From positions 2,108,001 through 2,172,000 of the forward strand of contig NZ_CP014306.1 in NCBI RefSeq assembly GCF_001557535.2: a DNA stretch of 64,000 nt, given 5' to 3'. The position numbers and the translations under genes were made by a program. The notes beneath the pieces are model-generated. The model was not told the origin of the DNA. It ran no database searches and saw only the letters and a program-made list of their open reading frames with translations. The DNA is from Burkholderia sp. PAMC 26561 (GTDB lineage Bacteria; Pseudomonadota; Gammaproteobacteria; Burkholderiales; Burkholderiaceae). Positions within the stretch are counted from its first letter, which is position 1; the number at the start of each line of letters is the position of its first letter. Of the stretch, positions 38,864 through 52,367 are shown piece after piece.

Positions 38864-40366
38864 TTATTGCGGCAGGGAGCGCCGGCCGGCTGCCGGATTC
38901 GCCGTGCGCGGATGCGGCACGGTCGGGACCACGGGCAGGGCGGTGAGCGCCGTGTCGTCGGTGGGGGAGAGCAGCGAGTTCAGCGAGAGCACGTCGCTGT
39001 CCGTTAGGCTCGCCGTGGACGCCTTCAGCTTCAGCGAGTTGACCAGCGTGTCGTAGCGCGCTTTCGCGAGATCGCGCCGTGCCGAAAAGAGCTGGTCCTG
39101 GGCGTTGAGTACATCGATATTGATCCGCACGCCCACCTGATAACCCAGCAAGTTCGATTCAAGCGATGTCCGCGCGGACCGCTCGGCGGTTTCGAGTGCG
39201 CGAACCTGCGCCAGTCCGCTCGATACCCCCAGAAACGCCTGTCGCGCAGATAAAGCCGCCGAGCGCCGCGCGGTATCGAGGTCGGCCTGCGCCTTGTCTT
39301 CGAGCGCGAGCGTCTGCCGCACGCGGCTTTGCGTTGCGCCGCCTTCGTAAAGGGGAATGGTGAGTTGAACGCCGACCGTCGCGTTGGTGTAATACGCACC
39401 GAAGTTGCCGAGTTCGGCCGCCGCAGCCGGAATGCCCGGACCGATCGTCCCCGCGCCGCTGCCAAAACCGCCGCCGAAATTCCCGCCGAAGTTGCCCGCG
39501 CCCGCCGCGCCCAGGCTGCTTTTGGAATAACTCGCGACGAGATCGAGCGACGGGTAATGACCTGCTTTCGCCTTCAATGTCTCGCGCTGCGAATTTGACG
39601 TCGCCAGTTGCTTGAGCACCACGTTGTAGTTGGTGTCGCGCGCGGCGTCGACCCACTGCTGCATGTCTGCGGGAACAGGCGGCGGCAGTGTCACGCCGCG
39701 CGCGAGGCCGTCCACACGCGTCACCGGATGCCCGACGATCTGCTCCAGCGACGCCAGTTTCACTTCGAGATCGTTCTGTGCCGCAATTTCCTGCGAGATC
39801 GCCTGATCGTACTTGGCCTGGGCTTCGTTGGTATCGGTGATGGTGGCGCTGCCGGCATCGAAGGAATGCTTGGCCGATTCAAGCTGCTCCGCAATCGATG
39901 CCTTTTGCGAACGCACGATCGCAAGACTGTCCTGGGCCGAAAGTGCATCGAAATAAGCTTGTCCCAGCCGGACGATCAGATCCTGGCGGGCGGCGGCGAA
40001 CTGCGCCTGGGCCGTGGTCAGCGCGATCTGGCCTTGCTGGTAGCCCTGCCAGTTCGCGACGTTGATGAGCGGTTGGGTCAGCGAAACAACGAAGCCGTTG
40101 CTGTTTCCATTCGATGCCGGCAAGCCGCCGCCAAACTCCGTGCGCTGCTCGTTCGCGCTCGCCGACGCCGACAATTGCGGCAGCAGCTTTGCGCGCGCTT
40201 GCGGCAGTTGTTCGCTGTCGGCCGCGAGGCTTGCCCGCGCGCTCTGAAGCTGCGCGTCGGTGTTGAGCGCTTCGTCATAGAGCTGATCGAGGCCCACGGC
40301 CATGGCCGGTGAGCACGCTAACCCGGCGCTGATGCTGGACAGCGCCAGCGCAAACATCGGGCGCAT
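38864..40366 (-). CDS. tolC: TolC-family outer-membrane channel protein
   Basis: The 500-residue protein has a signal peptide (ending SPAMA-VG near residue 23), two outer-membrane-factor repeats with long periplasmic helices (RASLAADSEQLPQARAKLLP and later ESNLLGYQVGVRINIDVLNAQ), and strand segments GFVVSLTQPL and VGVQLTIPLYEGG. It forms the trimeric exit duct for efflux pumps or type I secretion. A glycine/alanine-rich insert (GAAGAGNFGGNFGGGF and onward, about 290-325) lies in the surface-loop region. It is last in pcm-rhodanese-tolC. Confidence 0.92.
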   Translation of the reverse strand: MRPMFALALSSISAGLACSPAMAVGLDQLYDEALNTDAQLQSARASLAADSEQLPQARAKLLPQLSASASANEQRTEFGGGLPASNGNSNGFVVSLTQPLINVANWQGYQQGQIALTTAQAQFAAARQDLIVRLGQAYFDALSAQDSLAIVRSQKASIAEQLESAKHSFDAGSATITDTNEAQAKYDQAISQEIAAQNDLEVKLASLEQIVGHPVTRVDGLARGVTLPPPVPADMQQWVDAARDTNYNVVLKQLATSNSQRETLKAKAGHYPSLDLVASYSKSSLGAAGAGNFGGNFGGGFGSGAGTIGPGIPAAAAELGNFGAYYTNATVGVQLTIPLYEGGATQSRVRQTLALEDKAQADLDTARRSAALSARQAFLGVSSGLAQVRALETAERSARTSLESNLLGYQVGVRINIDVLNAQDQLFSARRDLAKARYDTLVNSLKLKASTASLTDSDVLSLNSLLSPTDDTALTALPVVPTVPHPRTANPAAGRRSLPQ

Positions 40367-40399
40367 GGAGATTCCGTGATGACTGAATACAGCGTCGAA

Positions 40400-40723
40400 T
40401 CAATACGTGGGGATGGCCGGATCGACTTGCTTTGACCAGGCATCGATACCGCCAAACAAGTTGTACACCTGCGTGAAGCCACGCGATTCCAGGAACATGC
40501 CGACTTGCGCGCTACGGGCGCCGTGGTGGCAGATGCAGACGATCTGCGCTTCGTCGTCCAGTTCTTCGCTGCGGGCAGGGATGTCGCGCATCGGGATGGC
40601 GACAATGTTGGCCATCTTGGCCGTTTCGAGTTCCCACGGTTCGCGGACGTCGAGCAGGACAGGGGCGGGGCGCGATGAATCGGCGAGCCATTCGGCCAGT
40701 TCGGGTGCGGACAGATTTTGCAT
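40400..40723 (-). CDS. Rhodanese-like single-domain sulfurtransferase
   Basis: The 107-residue single rhodanese domain has the active-site loop CHHGARS at residues 65-71 (nucleophile Cys65), N-terminal VLLDVREPWELE and GFTQVYNLFGGIDAW near the C-terminus. It is of the GlpE/PspE size class and has no signal peptide, so it is cytoplasmic. Sulfur donor and acceptor are unknown. It lies 33 bases upstream of tolC and 128 bases after pcm on the same strand. Confidence 0.9.
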   Translation of the reverse strand: MQNLSAPELAEWLADSSRPAPVLLDVREPWELETAKMANIVAIPMRDIPARSEELDDEAQIVCICHHGARSAQVGMFLESRGFTQVYNLFGGIDAWSKQVDPAIPTY

Positions 40724-40851
40724 GGGATTCCGTTGAAAGCAGCAGGCAACGGCGAGCGGATTTGCTCACCGGTATGCTGTCTGAGTTTGCCGTTTGGAAG
40801 CATCGGACCCGAACGGTTCACCCCGCACGAGTCCGGATTTCCGGGGAAAAC

Positions 40852-41505
40852 TTAAAACTTGAAGCGCGAAGGCTGTACAGCGTTCTTGAGCGGCCCGATC
40901 AGCGTTTCAAAGATATCGGCGACGCGGAACTGTTTTTCATCCACGCGCGTGATGATCTGCGCCTTCATGACCGGCGCGCTGCCAACAAACGCCGCCAGCC
41001 GGCCGCCAATCTTCAACTGGTCGAGGAATTCCTGCGGCATGACCGGCAAACCGCCCGAGACGCAGATGATGTCGAAGGTCTCGCCCGAGTTCCAGCCGCG
41101 TGCGCCGTCGCCGACTGCAACTTGCGCATTCGACACACCGTTGGCCGCCAGATTGTCTTCGGCCAGTTTGGCGAGTTCGGGTTCGATTTCAACCGTCGTC
41201 ACCGAGCGGCCGCGCGCGCCGAGCAGCGCTGCCATGTAGCCCGAGCCTGCGCCGATTTCGAGCACGATCTCGTGCTTTTTCACAGCCAGTTCCTGCAACA
41301 CACGCGCTTCGACGCGCGGAAACAGCATGTGCTGGCCGGCCGGCAGCGGAATCTCGAGATCCGCGAACGCGATGTTCCGGTACGCGGCAGGGACGAAATT
41401 TTCACGCTTGACGATCGACAGCAGGTTCAGGACGTCCTGGTCCAGCACATCCCAGGGACGGATCTGCTGTTCGATCATGTTGAAACGCGCTTGCTCGATG
41501 TTCAT
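40852..41505 (-). CDS. pcm: Protein-L-isoaspartate O-methyltransferase family protein
   Basis: The 217-residue class I methyltransferase of the PCMT family has VLEIGAGSGYMAALLGA as SAM motif I and KIGGRLAAFVG near the C-terminus; the N-terminus begins MNIEQARFNMIEQQIRPW. Relatives methylate L-isoaspartyl residues for protein repair, but short proteins of this subfamily next to rhodanese and tolC are less studied, so substrate is inferred. It is the first gene of the pcm-rhodanese-tolC unit. Confidence 0.88.
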   Translation of the reverse strand: MNIEQARFNMIEQQIRPWDVLDQDVLNLLSIVKRENFVPAAYRNIAFADLEIPLPAGQHMLFPRVEARVLQELAVKKHEIVLEIGAGSGYMAALLGARGRSVTTVEIEPELAKLAEDNLAANGVSNAQVAVGDGARGWNSGETFDIICVSGGLPVMPQEFLDQLKIGGRLAAFVGSAPVMKAQIITRVDEKQFRVADIFETLIGPLKNAVQPSRFKF

Positions 41506-41713
41506 TTTCAGTCTGCGGGTCGATCGACCGTTGAGGGTGGAGTTGACTTATTGACTAGCGCAACGACGGGACGCAATGACGTGTTCATTGCCGTCAGTAA
41601 GCCGAAAATCGAAGTCGGATTGTAGCAAATCGACAGGCGCCGGAAATTAACGGCGGCGAGCGTTGGCCATTCGGCCGGGTTTAAGCGCGGCTGACGGCCC
41701 GGTTCGCAGTCTA

Positions 41714-42334
41714 TTAATGAGGCAGCCGCACGTCCAGTTTCAGCGTCACCAGCCGCGCCACGAGAATGAACGCTGTCGAAAACAACACGTTATAGACGCC
41801 CAGGACGCCCATTGCATCGAGTCCGAGATACAGCCAGCATCCCGCGAACGCACACACGGCGTAAGGCCGGGAGTCGCGCAGGATCAGCGGGACCTCGTTG
41901 CACAGCACGTCGCGTATGATGCCGCCGAAAACCCCTGTCACTACGCCCATCAAGGCCGCGGTGAACGCAGGCATTTGTGCATCGAGCGCGATGGACGTGC
42001 CCGAGATGCTGAACAAACCCAGGCCGATGGCATCGGCGACCAGCAAGGCGCGCTGGTCGAACAAGCGGGTCGTGAGGCGCAGGACCATCGGTGCCGTGAG
42101 CGCCAGCGCGAAGATGATGATGACGTAATCCTGATGCTCGACCCAATAGAACGGCCGGCGCGAAAGCAGGACGTCGCGCACGGTCCCGCCGCCGAATGCC
42201 GTTGCGAGGGCGACCAGGAAGGCGCCGACGGCATCCAGCCGGCGCTTTCTCGCTTCGATCAGCCCCGAGATTGCATACGCGAAGATCGCAAGCCCCTCCA
42301 TGATGGAGATTGCCAGCGTGAGCCTGGGATGCAC
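41714..42334 (-). CDS. Trimeric intracellular cation channel (TRIC/UPF0126, YicG-like)
   Basis: The 206-residue protein has seven hydrophobic helices arranged as two repeats, each with a glycine-rich kink motif: ATAFGGGTVRDVLL near 44-57 and VTGVFGGIIRDVLC near 130-143. Bacterial TRIC homologues conduct potassium. The start is GTG at 42334 with AGAGG upstream at suitable spacing, only 2 bases after the Smr gene stop, so translation is likely coupled. Confidence 0.9.
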   Translation of the reverse strand: MHPRLTLAISIMEGLAIFAYAISGLIEARKRRLDAVGAFLVALATAFGGGTVRDVLLSRRPFYWVEHQDYVIIIFALALTAPMVLRLTTRLFDQRALLVADAIGLGLFSISGTSIALDAQMPAFTAALMGVVTGVFGGIIRDVLCNEVPLILRDSRPYAVCAFAGCWLYLGLDAMGVLGVYNVLFSTAFILVARLVTLKLDVRLPH

Positions 42335-42336
42335 CG

Positions 42337-43164
42337 TCAGGACCTCTCACGCGGATCGCGATGGCTGCGGGCATCGTGGTCTTGCGGGTGCCCGTGACGA
42401 TGTGGCGTCCCGCCCGGTTTCAGCAGCACCAGCACGGCGCCGGCACCGCCATCGTGAGGACGCGCCTGACAGAACGCGATCACTTCTTCTTTTTGCACCA
42501 GCCACGCGCGGACCTTGCCTTTGAGCACGGGTTCGCGCCCAACGGACCCAAGGCCTTTGCCATGAATCACGCGCAAGCATCGCAGGCCACGTTTCACCGC
42601 TTCCCGGATGAATTCCGATAACGCCTCGCGCGCTTCCTCGCGCCGCATGCCGTGCAGATCGAGTTGCGCCTGCACGATCCAGGCGCCGCGCCGGAGCTTG
42701 CGCACGACTTCCTCGCGTACGCCGTGGCGGCAGTAGGAGAGGGAATCGTCGGTATCGAGGAGGCTTTCGGGGTCGTATTCGTCGGAGAGGGCTTCGTGCA
42801 GCACGGCTTCTTCGTCGAGCCGCGTCTGCAGCGGCAAAGGCGACGGAGGCACGCGCGGCAACGGTACGCGCACCGCCACGTTAAGCGGTTCGACCTCGCC
42901 GATGGCGTTGCGGAACACGTCGGCATCGGCGAGGGCTTCGCGTTCCGCCACGATGGCGGCGACCCGCTGGGCACGGTGCCTGACCGCCTGCGCCTGGAGC
43001 GATTCGCGCAGCGCGGCAAGTCCGGCCAGACCTTCACGCTTGAGCGCGGCCGCGAGTTCCTCGGGCGTCAGCGGCGCTTTCGCGGACGCGGCGGCCGTGC
43101 GCGGCGCCATATCGCGCGGGCGTCTGGGCCGGGGTTCGTTCGGATGGGGCAGGTTCTTGGGCAT
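42337..43164 (-). CDS. Smr-domain protein (MutS2 C-terminal-like)
   Basis: The 275-residue protein has a charged N-terminal half and a C-terminal Smr domain with QLDLHGMRREEAREAL and LRVIHGKGLGS, the two diagnostic Smr motifs; it resembles the SmrA/YdaL group. Smr domains are endonucleases or RNA-cleaving factors in ribosome rescue in characterised cases. The start at 43164 (MPKNLPHP) is chosen because the longer frame adds 23 unconserved residues. It is coupled to the TRIC gene. Confidence 0.9.
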   Translation of the reverse strand: MPKNLPHPNEPRPRRPRDMAPRTAAASAKAPLTPEELAAALKREGLAGLAALRESLQAQAVRHRAQRVAAIVAEREALADADVFRNAIGEVEPLNVAVRVPLPRVPPSPLPLQTRLDEEAVLHEALSDEYDPESLLDTDDSLSYCRHGVREEVVRKLRRGAWIVQAQLDLHGMRREEAREALSEFIREAVKRGLRCLRVIHGKGLGSVGREPVLKGKVRAWLVQKEEVIAFCQARPHDGGAGAVLVLLKPGGTPHRHGHPQDHDARSHRDPRERS

Positions 43165-43296
43165 TGCAAGGCAAAAGAAAATGCACGGCGGCGCAACGCG
43201 ATATACGCCGCTTCCGGAGCCCCTTTTTAACATGAGAGCCGGGGAAATGGACGCGCCCGAAGCGCGGCTGCCCGATTTTCACCGCGTCCGAAACGA

Positions 43297-43333
43297 AAAC
43301 GCCGGCCGATCCAGAGGATCGAAACCGGCGTTT
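43297..43333 (-). terminator. Intrinsic terminator after trxB
   Basis: AAACGCCGG (43297-43305) pairs with CCGGCGTTT (43325-43333), with an inner CGATCC/GGATCG hairpin inside the loop. It lies 45 bases past the trxB stop on the minus strand. Confidence 0.7.
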
Positions 43334-43377
43334 GAAGGTTCCGGACGCTTTTTCGCTCCGGTGCAACGGTCAGCAGC

Positions 43378-44726
<1,349 letters not shown>

Positions 44727-47033
44727 ATGGCAAAAGCTACCTATTCTGCAAGTGCGCAGGCATTGCCTCATCGCATGTCGCGCCTTTTTACCGAGATTCG
44801 ATGGATCTTGCAGGTCGCGCTCGGCGTGTTCCTGCTCATGGCGCTCGTGAGCTACAGCCGCCATGACCCGAGCTGGACCCATGCCGCGCAAGTCGACCAG
44901 ATCGCCAACTGGGCGGGACGGGTCGGTGCGTGGACGGCAGACATCCTGTTACTGCTGTTCGGTCTTTCCGCATATTGGTGGGTGGTGCTGCTCGCGCGGC
45001 GGATCATCGCGAATTACCGGAGGATCACGAATCAGGAAGCTTCGGCCGAGCAACCGGTGAAGGATCGGACGTGGCTCGCCGAGGCCTTCGCGTTCGTGCT
45101 GGTGCTGCTCGCAAGCGACGGCATTGAAGCGCTGCGCATGTGGTCGCTCAAGGTGCAGGTGCCGCGCGCGCCGGGCGGCGTGGTCGGCGAGGCAGTGGCG
45201 CACGCCGTCTCCCACGCGTTCGGTTTTACCGGCGCCACGCTGATCCTGTTGATCGCGCTCGCCATCGGCTTGTCTCTGTATTTCAATTTTTCCTGGCTGT
45301 CCGTCTGCGAAAAAACCGGCGACGGCATCATGGCCACCATCACCGGCGCGCGACTGCGCCGCGAAGCCGGGCGTGACCGCAAGCTGGGCGAAGTGGCAGC
45401 CGAAAAGCGCGAAGGCAAGGTGGTGCGCGGCCGGGTCAAGATCGAGGAACAGGAACCGGTAGTGATCGTGCCGCCGGTCGCGACTGCGAAATCGGCGCGT
45501 GTGGAAAAGGAAAAGCAGGTGCCGCTTTTCACCGATCTGCCCGGCGACTCCACCTTGCCGCCGCTGGCCTTGCTCGATGCCGCGCCGGAAGTGAAGGAAA
45601 CCATTTCCGCCGACACGCTTGAATACACGTCCCGGCTGATCGAGAAGAAGCTCAAGGATTTTGGCGTGGAAGTGGCTGTGGTCGCTGCCTATCCGGGCCC
45701 GGTCGTGACACGTTACGAGATCGAGCCGGCCACGGGCGTCAAAGGCTCGCAAATCGTCGGGCTGGCGAAGGATCTGGCGCGCTCGCTTTCGCTGGTATCG
45801 ATTCGTGTGGTCGAGACTATCCCGGGCAAGAATTTCATGGCGCTGGAGTTGCCGAACCAGCGCCGCCAGACCGTGCGTTTGTCGGAGATCCTCGGTTCGC
45901 AGGTTTACGCCGACGCCGCTTCGCCCCTGACCATGGGTCTAGGCAAGGATATCGGCGGGAAGCCGGTCTGCGCGGATCTTGCGAAGATGCCGCACTTGCT
46001 GGTGGCCGGTACGACCGGTTCGGGCAAGTCGGTCGGTATCAACGCGATGATCCTGTCGCTCTTGTACAAGGCCACCGCCGACGAAGTGCGCATGATTCTC
46101 ATCGATCCGAAGATGCTCGAAATGAGCGTCTACGAGGGCATTCCGCATCTGCTTTGCCCGGTCGTCACCGACATGCGGCAAGCCGGGCACGCGCTCAACT
46201 GGGCCGTGGCCGAGATGGAACGCCGCTATAAGCTGATGAGCAAGATGGGCGTGCGCAACCTCGCGGGTTTCAACAACAAGATCGACGAAGCCACGAAGCG
46301 CGACGAGAAGATTCCCAACCCGTTCAGCCTGACGCCGGACGAGCCGGAACCGCTGAACCGCTTGCCGACCATCGTGGTCGTGATCGACGAACTGGCCGAC
46401 CTCATGATGGTCGTCGGCAAGAAGGTCGAGGAGCTGATCGCGCGGATCGCGCAGAAGGCGCGTGCGGCCGGCATTCACCTGATTCTCGCGACGCAGCGGC
46501 CGTCCGTGGACGTGATCACGGGCTTGATCAAGGCAAACGTGCCGACGCGCATGGCGTTCCAGGTTTCATCGAAGATCGATTCGCGGACCATTCTCGATCA
46601 GCAAGGTGCCGAGTCGCTGCTCGGCATGGGCGACATGCTTTATCTGCCGCCGGGTTCGGGCCTGCCGGTGCGCGTGCATGGCGCGTTTGTATCGGATGAA
46701 GAAGTGCATCGCGTGGTGAACAAGCTGAAGGAGCAGGGCGAGCCGAATTACATTGAAGGGATTCTTGAAGGCGGCGTGGTCGGCGACGGTGAAGAAGGTG
46801 CGCCGGGCGCGGCGGGCGGCGGGGATGGCGAAGCCGATCCGCTTTACGATCAGGCTGTCGAGATCGTGATCAAGAACCGCCGTGCGTCGATCTCGCTTGT
46901 GCAGCGGCACTTGCGGATCGGTTATAACCGTGCAGCGCGCTTGCTCGAGCAAATGGAGAATTCGGGACTGGTATCAAGCATGTCCTCGAACGGTAATCGC
47001 GAGATCCTCACGCCGGCGCGTGAATCGGAATAA
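44727..47033 (+). CDS. ftsK: DNA translocase FtsK
   Basis: The 768-residue septal DNA pump has four N-terminal membrane helices (to about residue 190), a short linker, the motor domain with Walker [14 protein letters not shown] (about 426-438) and Walker [14 protein letters not shown], and the C-terminal gamma winged helix ([19 protein letters not shown] onward) that reads KOPS sites. It aligns chromosome termini and activates XerCD at division. I chose ATG 44727 (MAKATYS), the usual N-terminus; 44691 is possible. The short linker is normal for this group. Confidence 0.95.
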   Translation: MAKATYSASAQALPHRMSRLFTEIRWILQVALGVFLLMALVSYSRHDPSWTHAAQVDQIANWAGRVGAWTADILLLLFGLSAYWWVVLLARRIIANYRRITNQEASAEQPVKDRTWLAEAFAFVLVLLASDGIEALRMWSLKVQVPRAPGGVVGEAVAHAVSHAFGFTGATLILLIALAIGLSLYFNFSWLSVCEKTGDGIMATITGARLRREAGRDRKLGEVAAEKREGKVVRGRVKIEEQEPVVIVPPVATAKSARVEKEKQVPLFTDLPGDSTLPPLALLDAAPEVKETISADTLEYTSRLIEKKLKDFGVEVAVVAAYPGPVVTRYEIEPATGVKGSQIVGLAKDLARSLSLVSIRVVETIPGKNFMALELPNQRRQTVRLSEILGSQVYADAASPLTMGLGKDIGGKPVCADLAKMPHLLVAGTTGSGKSVGINAMILSLLYKATADEVRMILIDPKMLEMSVYEGIPHLLCPVVTDMRQAGHALNWAVAEMERRYKLMSKMGVRNLAGFNNKIDEATKRDEKIPNPFSLTPDEPEPLNRLPTIVVVIDELADLMMVVGKKVEELIARIAQKARAAGIHLILATQRPSVDVITGLIKANVPTRMAFQVSSKIDSRTILDQQGAESLLGMGDMLYLPPGSGLPVRVHGAFVSDEEVHRVVNKLKEQGEPNYIEGILEGGVVGDGEEGAPGAAGGGDGEADPLYDQAVEIVIKNRRASISLVQRHLRIGYNRAARLLEQMENSGLVSSMSSNGNREILTPARESE

Positions 47034-47068
47034 ACGCAGCAGAATTGGTTTCTGGAGGTTTCATTTTT

Positions 47069-47761
47069 ATGCAGTCAGTGTCGAAGTCGTTTCATCGCGT
47101 AGCTCATCGTATGGTTCAGGCAGGAGTTTTGAGTGCTTCCATGCTGCTCGCATCGCACGCATTCGCAAGCGGCACGGAACAGTTGAAGGCGTTTGTGGCT
47201 CAGGTTCACGCGGCGCACGGCTCGTTTGTCCAGCGTGAAATCAAGGCGCCGAGCAAGGCGGCATCCGCCACGGCCGCGCAGAGCGCGGCGCCGAGGACCT
47301 CCGGCACGGCAAGCGGCACATTCACGTTCGCGCGGCCGGGCAAGTTCATCTGGTCGTACGAAAAGCCCTACGCGCAAATACTCCAGGCCGACGGCGACAA
47401 GCTCTATGTCTACGACAAAGACCTGAACCAGGTCACCGTTCGTCAGTTGGGCAATGCGCTGGGCGCGAGTCCTGCCGCCATCCTCTTCGGCAGCAACGAT
47501 CTCGACAAGAACTTCACGTTGCGCGACGCGGGGGTGAAGGACGGCATCGACTGGCTGGAGTTGACGCCTAAGGCGCAGGACACGCAGTTCCAGCAGGTGG
47601 GTATCGGCTTCAGGAACGGCAATCTCGAAGCAATGGAATTGCACGATGTATTCGGCAACGTGACCTTGCTGACGTTCTCGAATATCGAGAAGAACCCGCC
47701 GCTGAAAGCCAACCAGTTCAAGTTCGTGGTGCCGAAGGGCGCTGACGTGATCGACGGCTGA
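47069..47761 (+). CDS. lolA: Outer-membrane lipoprotein carrier protein LolA
   Basis: The 230-residue periplasmic chaperone ferries lipoproteins from LolCDE to LolB. The signal peptide ends ASHAFA-SG near residue 34. LolA segments are [32 protein letters not shown] and [14 protein letters not shown]. An alanine/serine-rich insert (about residues 65-80) distinguishes it from the E. coli protein. GGAGG about 10 bases before the ATG at 47069 fixes the start. It follows ftsK by 35 bases. Confidence 0.94.
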   Translation: MQSVSKSFHRVAHRMVQAGVLSASMLLASHAFASGTEQLKAFVAQVHAAHGSFVQREIKAPSKAASATAAQSAAPRTSGTASGTFTFARPGKFIWSYEKPYAQILQADGDKLYVYDKDLNQVTVRQLGNALGASPAAILFGSNDLDKNFTLRDAGVKDGIDWLELTPKAQDTQFQQVGIGFRNGNLEAMELHDVFGNVTLLTFSNIEKNPPLKANQFKFVVPKGADVIDG

Positions 47762-47773
47762 TTACCGTTGCGA

Positions 47774-47800
47774 AAAGCGGGGCGATCGTCGCCTCGCTTT
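47774..47800. terminator. Intrinsic terminator between lolA and the NCS1 permease gene
   Basis: AAAGCG-G-GGCGA pairs with TCGCC-T-CGCTTT around a 3-base loop, with A-rich left and T-containing right flanks, 12 bases past the lolA stop and 21 bases before the permease stop. Confidence 0.65.
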
Positions 47801-47821
47801 CCTGAATTGCCGTCATCAGGC

Positions 47822-49153
47822 TCAAGCCGACGACCGGCTCTCTTCCCGCCTTCCCGCGCCCAGTACCAACGCCAGGTAAGCCGCCGCGCCGATCGCAAGC
47901 GACGGCAAGGTCGCGCCGAGGTTCGGGATCCATTGGTTGATCGCGTGATACGCGGCGATCCCGAGCGCCCAGGCAACAAATCCGCTGACATGCCATCCGC
48001 CCGAGAACGCGTACGGGCCTTGCCGGTCGGTGAGCGCAGCTACCACCACGCGGCGTTTGCGCACGATGAAATGATCGGCAAGGACCACGCCGAACAACGG
48101 TGCAAAGACCGAGCCGATCAGGAGCAGGAAGTTCTGGTACTTGCCCATCTGCACCAGCAACGCGATCAACGTGCACAACCCGCCGAACGCCGCGGATAAC
48201 AACGGCACGCTCGCCTTCGCCCAGAAGGTGCCGGTGGAGACGGCGGCGGAATGGATATCGGCGAAAGCGTTATCGATTTCATCGATGAGAATCAGCAGCA
48301 GCGCAATCCCGCCCGCCGCCTGCGCGAATGCCACGGTCAGCAGCGCGTCGCCGCCGCCGGCAGCCAGGCCGTAGAAGGCGCCGAGCGCATAAAACCAGAT
48401 ATTCGCGATGCCATAACCGAACAGCGTGCCGCGAAACGTGCCGCCTGCACTGCGTCCGAAGCGCGTGTAATCCGCGATCAGCGGCAGCCATGAGAGCGGC
48501 ATTGCCACGACCAGATCGATACCCGCGCCGAACGGCATCTCGCCTGTCCCCGGCCGGTTCATCAACGCGCCAATATCCTGTTTCGACAGCAGGTTCCACG
48601 TCAGCCAACCGGCGCCTCCGAGCAGCAGCCACATGCCCCAGATGCGCAGGAATCGCCGGACGAAGGACAGCGGGCCGGTGATCGCAAGGATCGTGGCCAG
48701 CACGCCGAAGATCAGCGTCCAGATGAGCGGCATCGATAAACCGAAGGATTGCCTGGCGAGGGCATCGGCGGAATCGCGCATCACGATGATCTCGAACGAT
48801 CCCCAGCCGACCAGTTGCACCGCGTTGAGCACGGCCGGGACGGATGCCCCGCGAAGCCCGAGTGTGGGGCGCAGCGACGACATGGCGGCGAGTCCGGTGT
48901 CCGTGCCGACCACGCCCGCCAGTGCAAGCAACAACACCCCGATCACCGTGCCGGCCACGATGGCCGCAAGCGCGTGCGGCAGCGACATGCCCGGCACGAG
49001 CAGCGCGCCGGCCTGCGCCACCAGCAAGCCGATGCCAAGAGAAAACCACAACGCGAAGGCGTCCGACGTTCCGAACGCGCGGCGCTCGACCGGGACGGGC
49101 AACAAAGGCGCGTAGGTCGAGGCGGCGGTGTCGGTGGTGTTATCTGATGCCAT
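47822..49153 (-). CDS. NCS1-family permease (cytosine / hydroxymethylpyrimidine type)
   Basis: The 443-residue, about 12-helix transporter of the nucleobase:cation symporter-1 family begins with a short hydrophilic N-terminus then RRAFGTSDAFALWFSLGIG. It has the family segments QLVGWGSFEIIVM near residues 112-124 and PLSWLPLIADYTRFG near 218-232. The closest type appears to be CytX, a putative thiamin-precursor (HMP) transporter, but no TPP riboswitch or thi gene is adjacent, so cytosine or another base remains possible. It interrupts the usual lolA-rarA order on the opposite strand. Confidence 0.82.
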   Translation of the reverse strand: MASDNTTDTAASTYAPLLPVPVERRAFGTSDAFALWFSLGIGLLVAQAGALLVPGMSLPHALAAIVAGTVIGVLLLALAGVVGTDTGLAAMSSLRPTLGLRGASVPAVLNAVQLVGWGSFEIIVMRDSADALARQSFGLSMPLIWTLIFGVLATILAITGPLSFVRRFLRIWGMWLLLGGAGWLTWNLLSKQDIGALMNRPGTGEMPFGAGIDLVVAMPLSWLPLIADYTRFGRSAGGTFRGTLFGYGIANIWFYALGAFYGLAAGGGDALLTVAFAQAAGGIALLLILIDEIDNAFADIHSAAVSTGTFWAKASVPLLSAAFGGLCTLIALLVQMGKYQNFLLLIGSVFAPLFGVVLADHFIVRKRRVVVAALTDRQGPYAFSGGWHVSGFVAWALGIAAYHAINQWIPNLGATLPSLAIGAAAYLALVLGAGRREESRSSA

Positions 49154-49344
49154 TCAGGTTCTGTCCTTATTTGCAGATGTTGGCTGTCGCGTCCGCTCTG
49201 AAGCGTGGGCAATCCGGGGAAGCGGCAACTGTCATAATCAACCATTGCAGCATTTTGAAGCAGCGCGGGCGCTTGTCTCGAACAAGGGAACGATTATCGC
49301 TGTCTTCGCTGTTGTCCAGACCATTCGGAACCCCTCATCGCGCC

Positions 49345-52092
<2,748 letters not shown>

Positions 52093-52127
52093 GACCTCTT
52101 TGTTGTACCAGGCTCACTAAAAGGGGC

Positions 52128-52156
52128 TTGGAAATCAGATTGGACTCGTCTATAAT
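52128..52156 (+). promoter_or_regulatory. Sigma-70 promoter of the tRNA-Ser gene
   Basis: TTGGAA (52128-52133) and a perfect TATAAT (52151-52156) are separated by 17 bases. Transcription should start near 52163, about 60 bases before the tRNA. Confidence 0.75.
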
Positions 52157-52160
52157 CTTT

Positions 52161-52192
52161 CTCTCGCTGGACATCGACCCGTTCAGCGAGAG
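52161..52192 (+). other. Stem-loop in the tRNA-Ser precursor leader
   Basis: CTCTCGCTG (52161-52169) pairs exactly with CAGCGAGAG (52184-52192) around a 14-base loop, right at the predicted transcript start. Confidence 0.6.
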
Positions 52193-52224
52193 CCGCAGCA
52201 AGCAGTCGCGCGGTTGCAGGATCT

Positions 52225-52314
52225 GGAAAGGTGGCAGAGTGGTCGAATGCGCTGGACTCGAAATCCAGTGTACCTTTAGGGGTACCGTGAGTTCGAATCT
52301 CACCCTTTCCGCCA
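52225..52314 (+). tRNA. tRNA-Ser (anticodon CGA)
   Basis: Ninety bases including an encoded CCA. The acceptor stem GGAAAGG (52225-52231) pairs with CCTTTCC (52304-52310), the anticodon arm is CTGGA-CTCGAAA-TCCAG giving CGA (reads UCG), there is a long variable arm as expected for serine (GTACC/GGTAC around TTTAG), and the T-arm has GTTCGAATC. It is followed by an excellent terminator. Confidence 0.95.
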
Positions 52315-52320
52315 AATTAG

Positions 52321-52355
52321 AAACCCCCGCTGATCGCAAGATCAGCGGGGGTTTT
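52321..52355 (+). terminator. Intrinsic terminator of the tRNA-Ser transcript
   Basis: AACCCCCGCTGATC pairs perfectly with GATCAGCGGGGGTT around a GCAA tetraloop, followed by TTTTGCTTT; the A-rich left side can also serve the convergent small gene at 52368. Confidence 0.9.
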
Positions 52356-52367
52356 GCTTTGTGTGCC

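Noticed and set aside
49154-49344. TPP riboswitch upstream of the CytX-like permease
   Set aside because: The minus-strand leader lacks the CTGAGA and ACCTGA-type core sequences of the thi-box.
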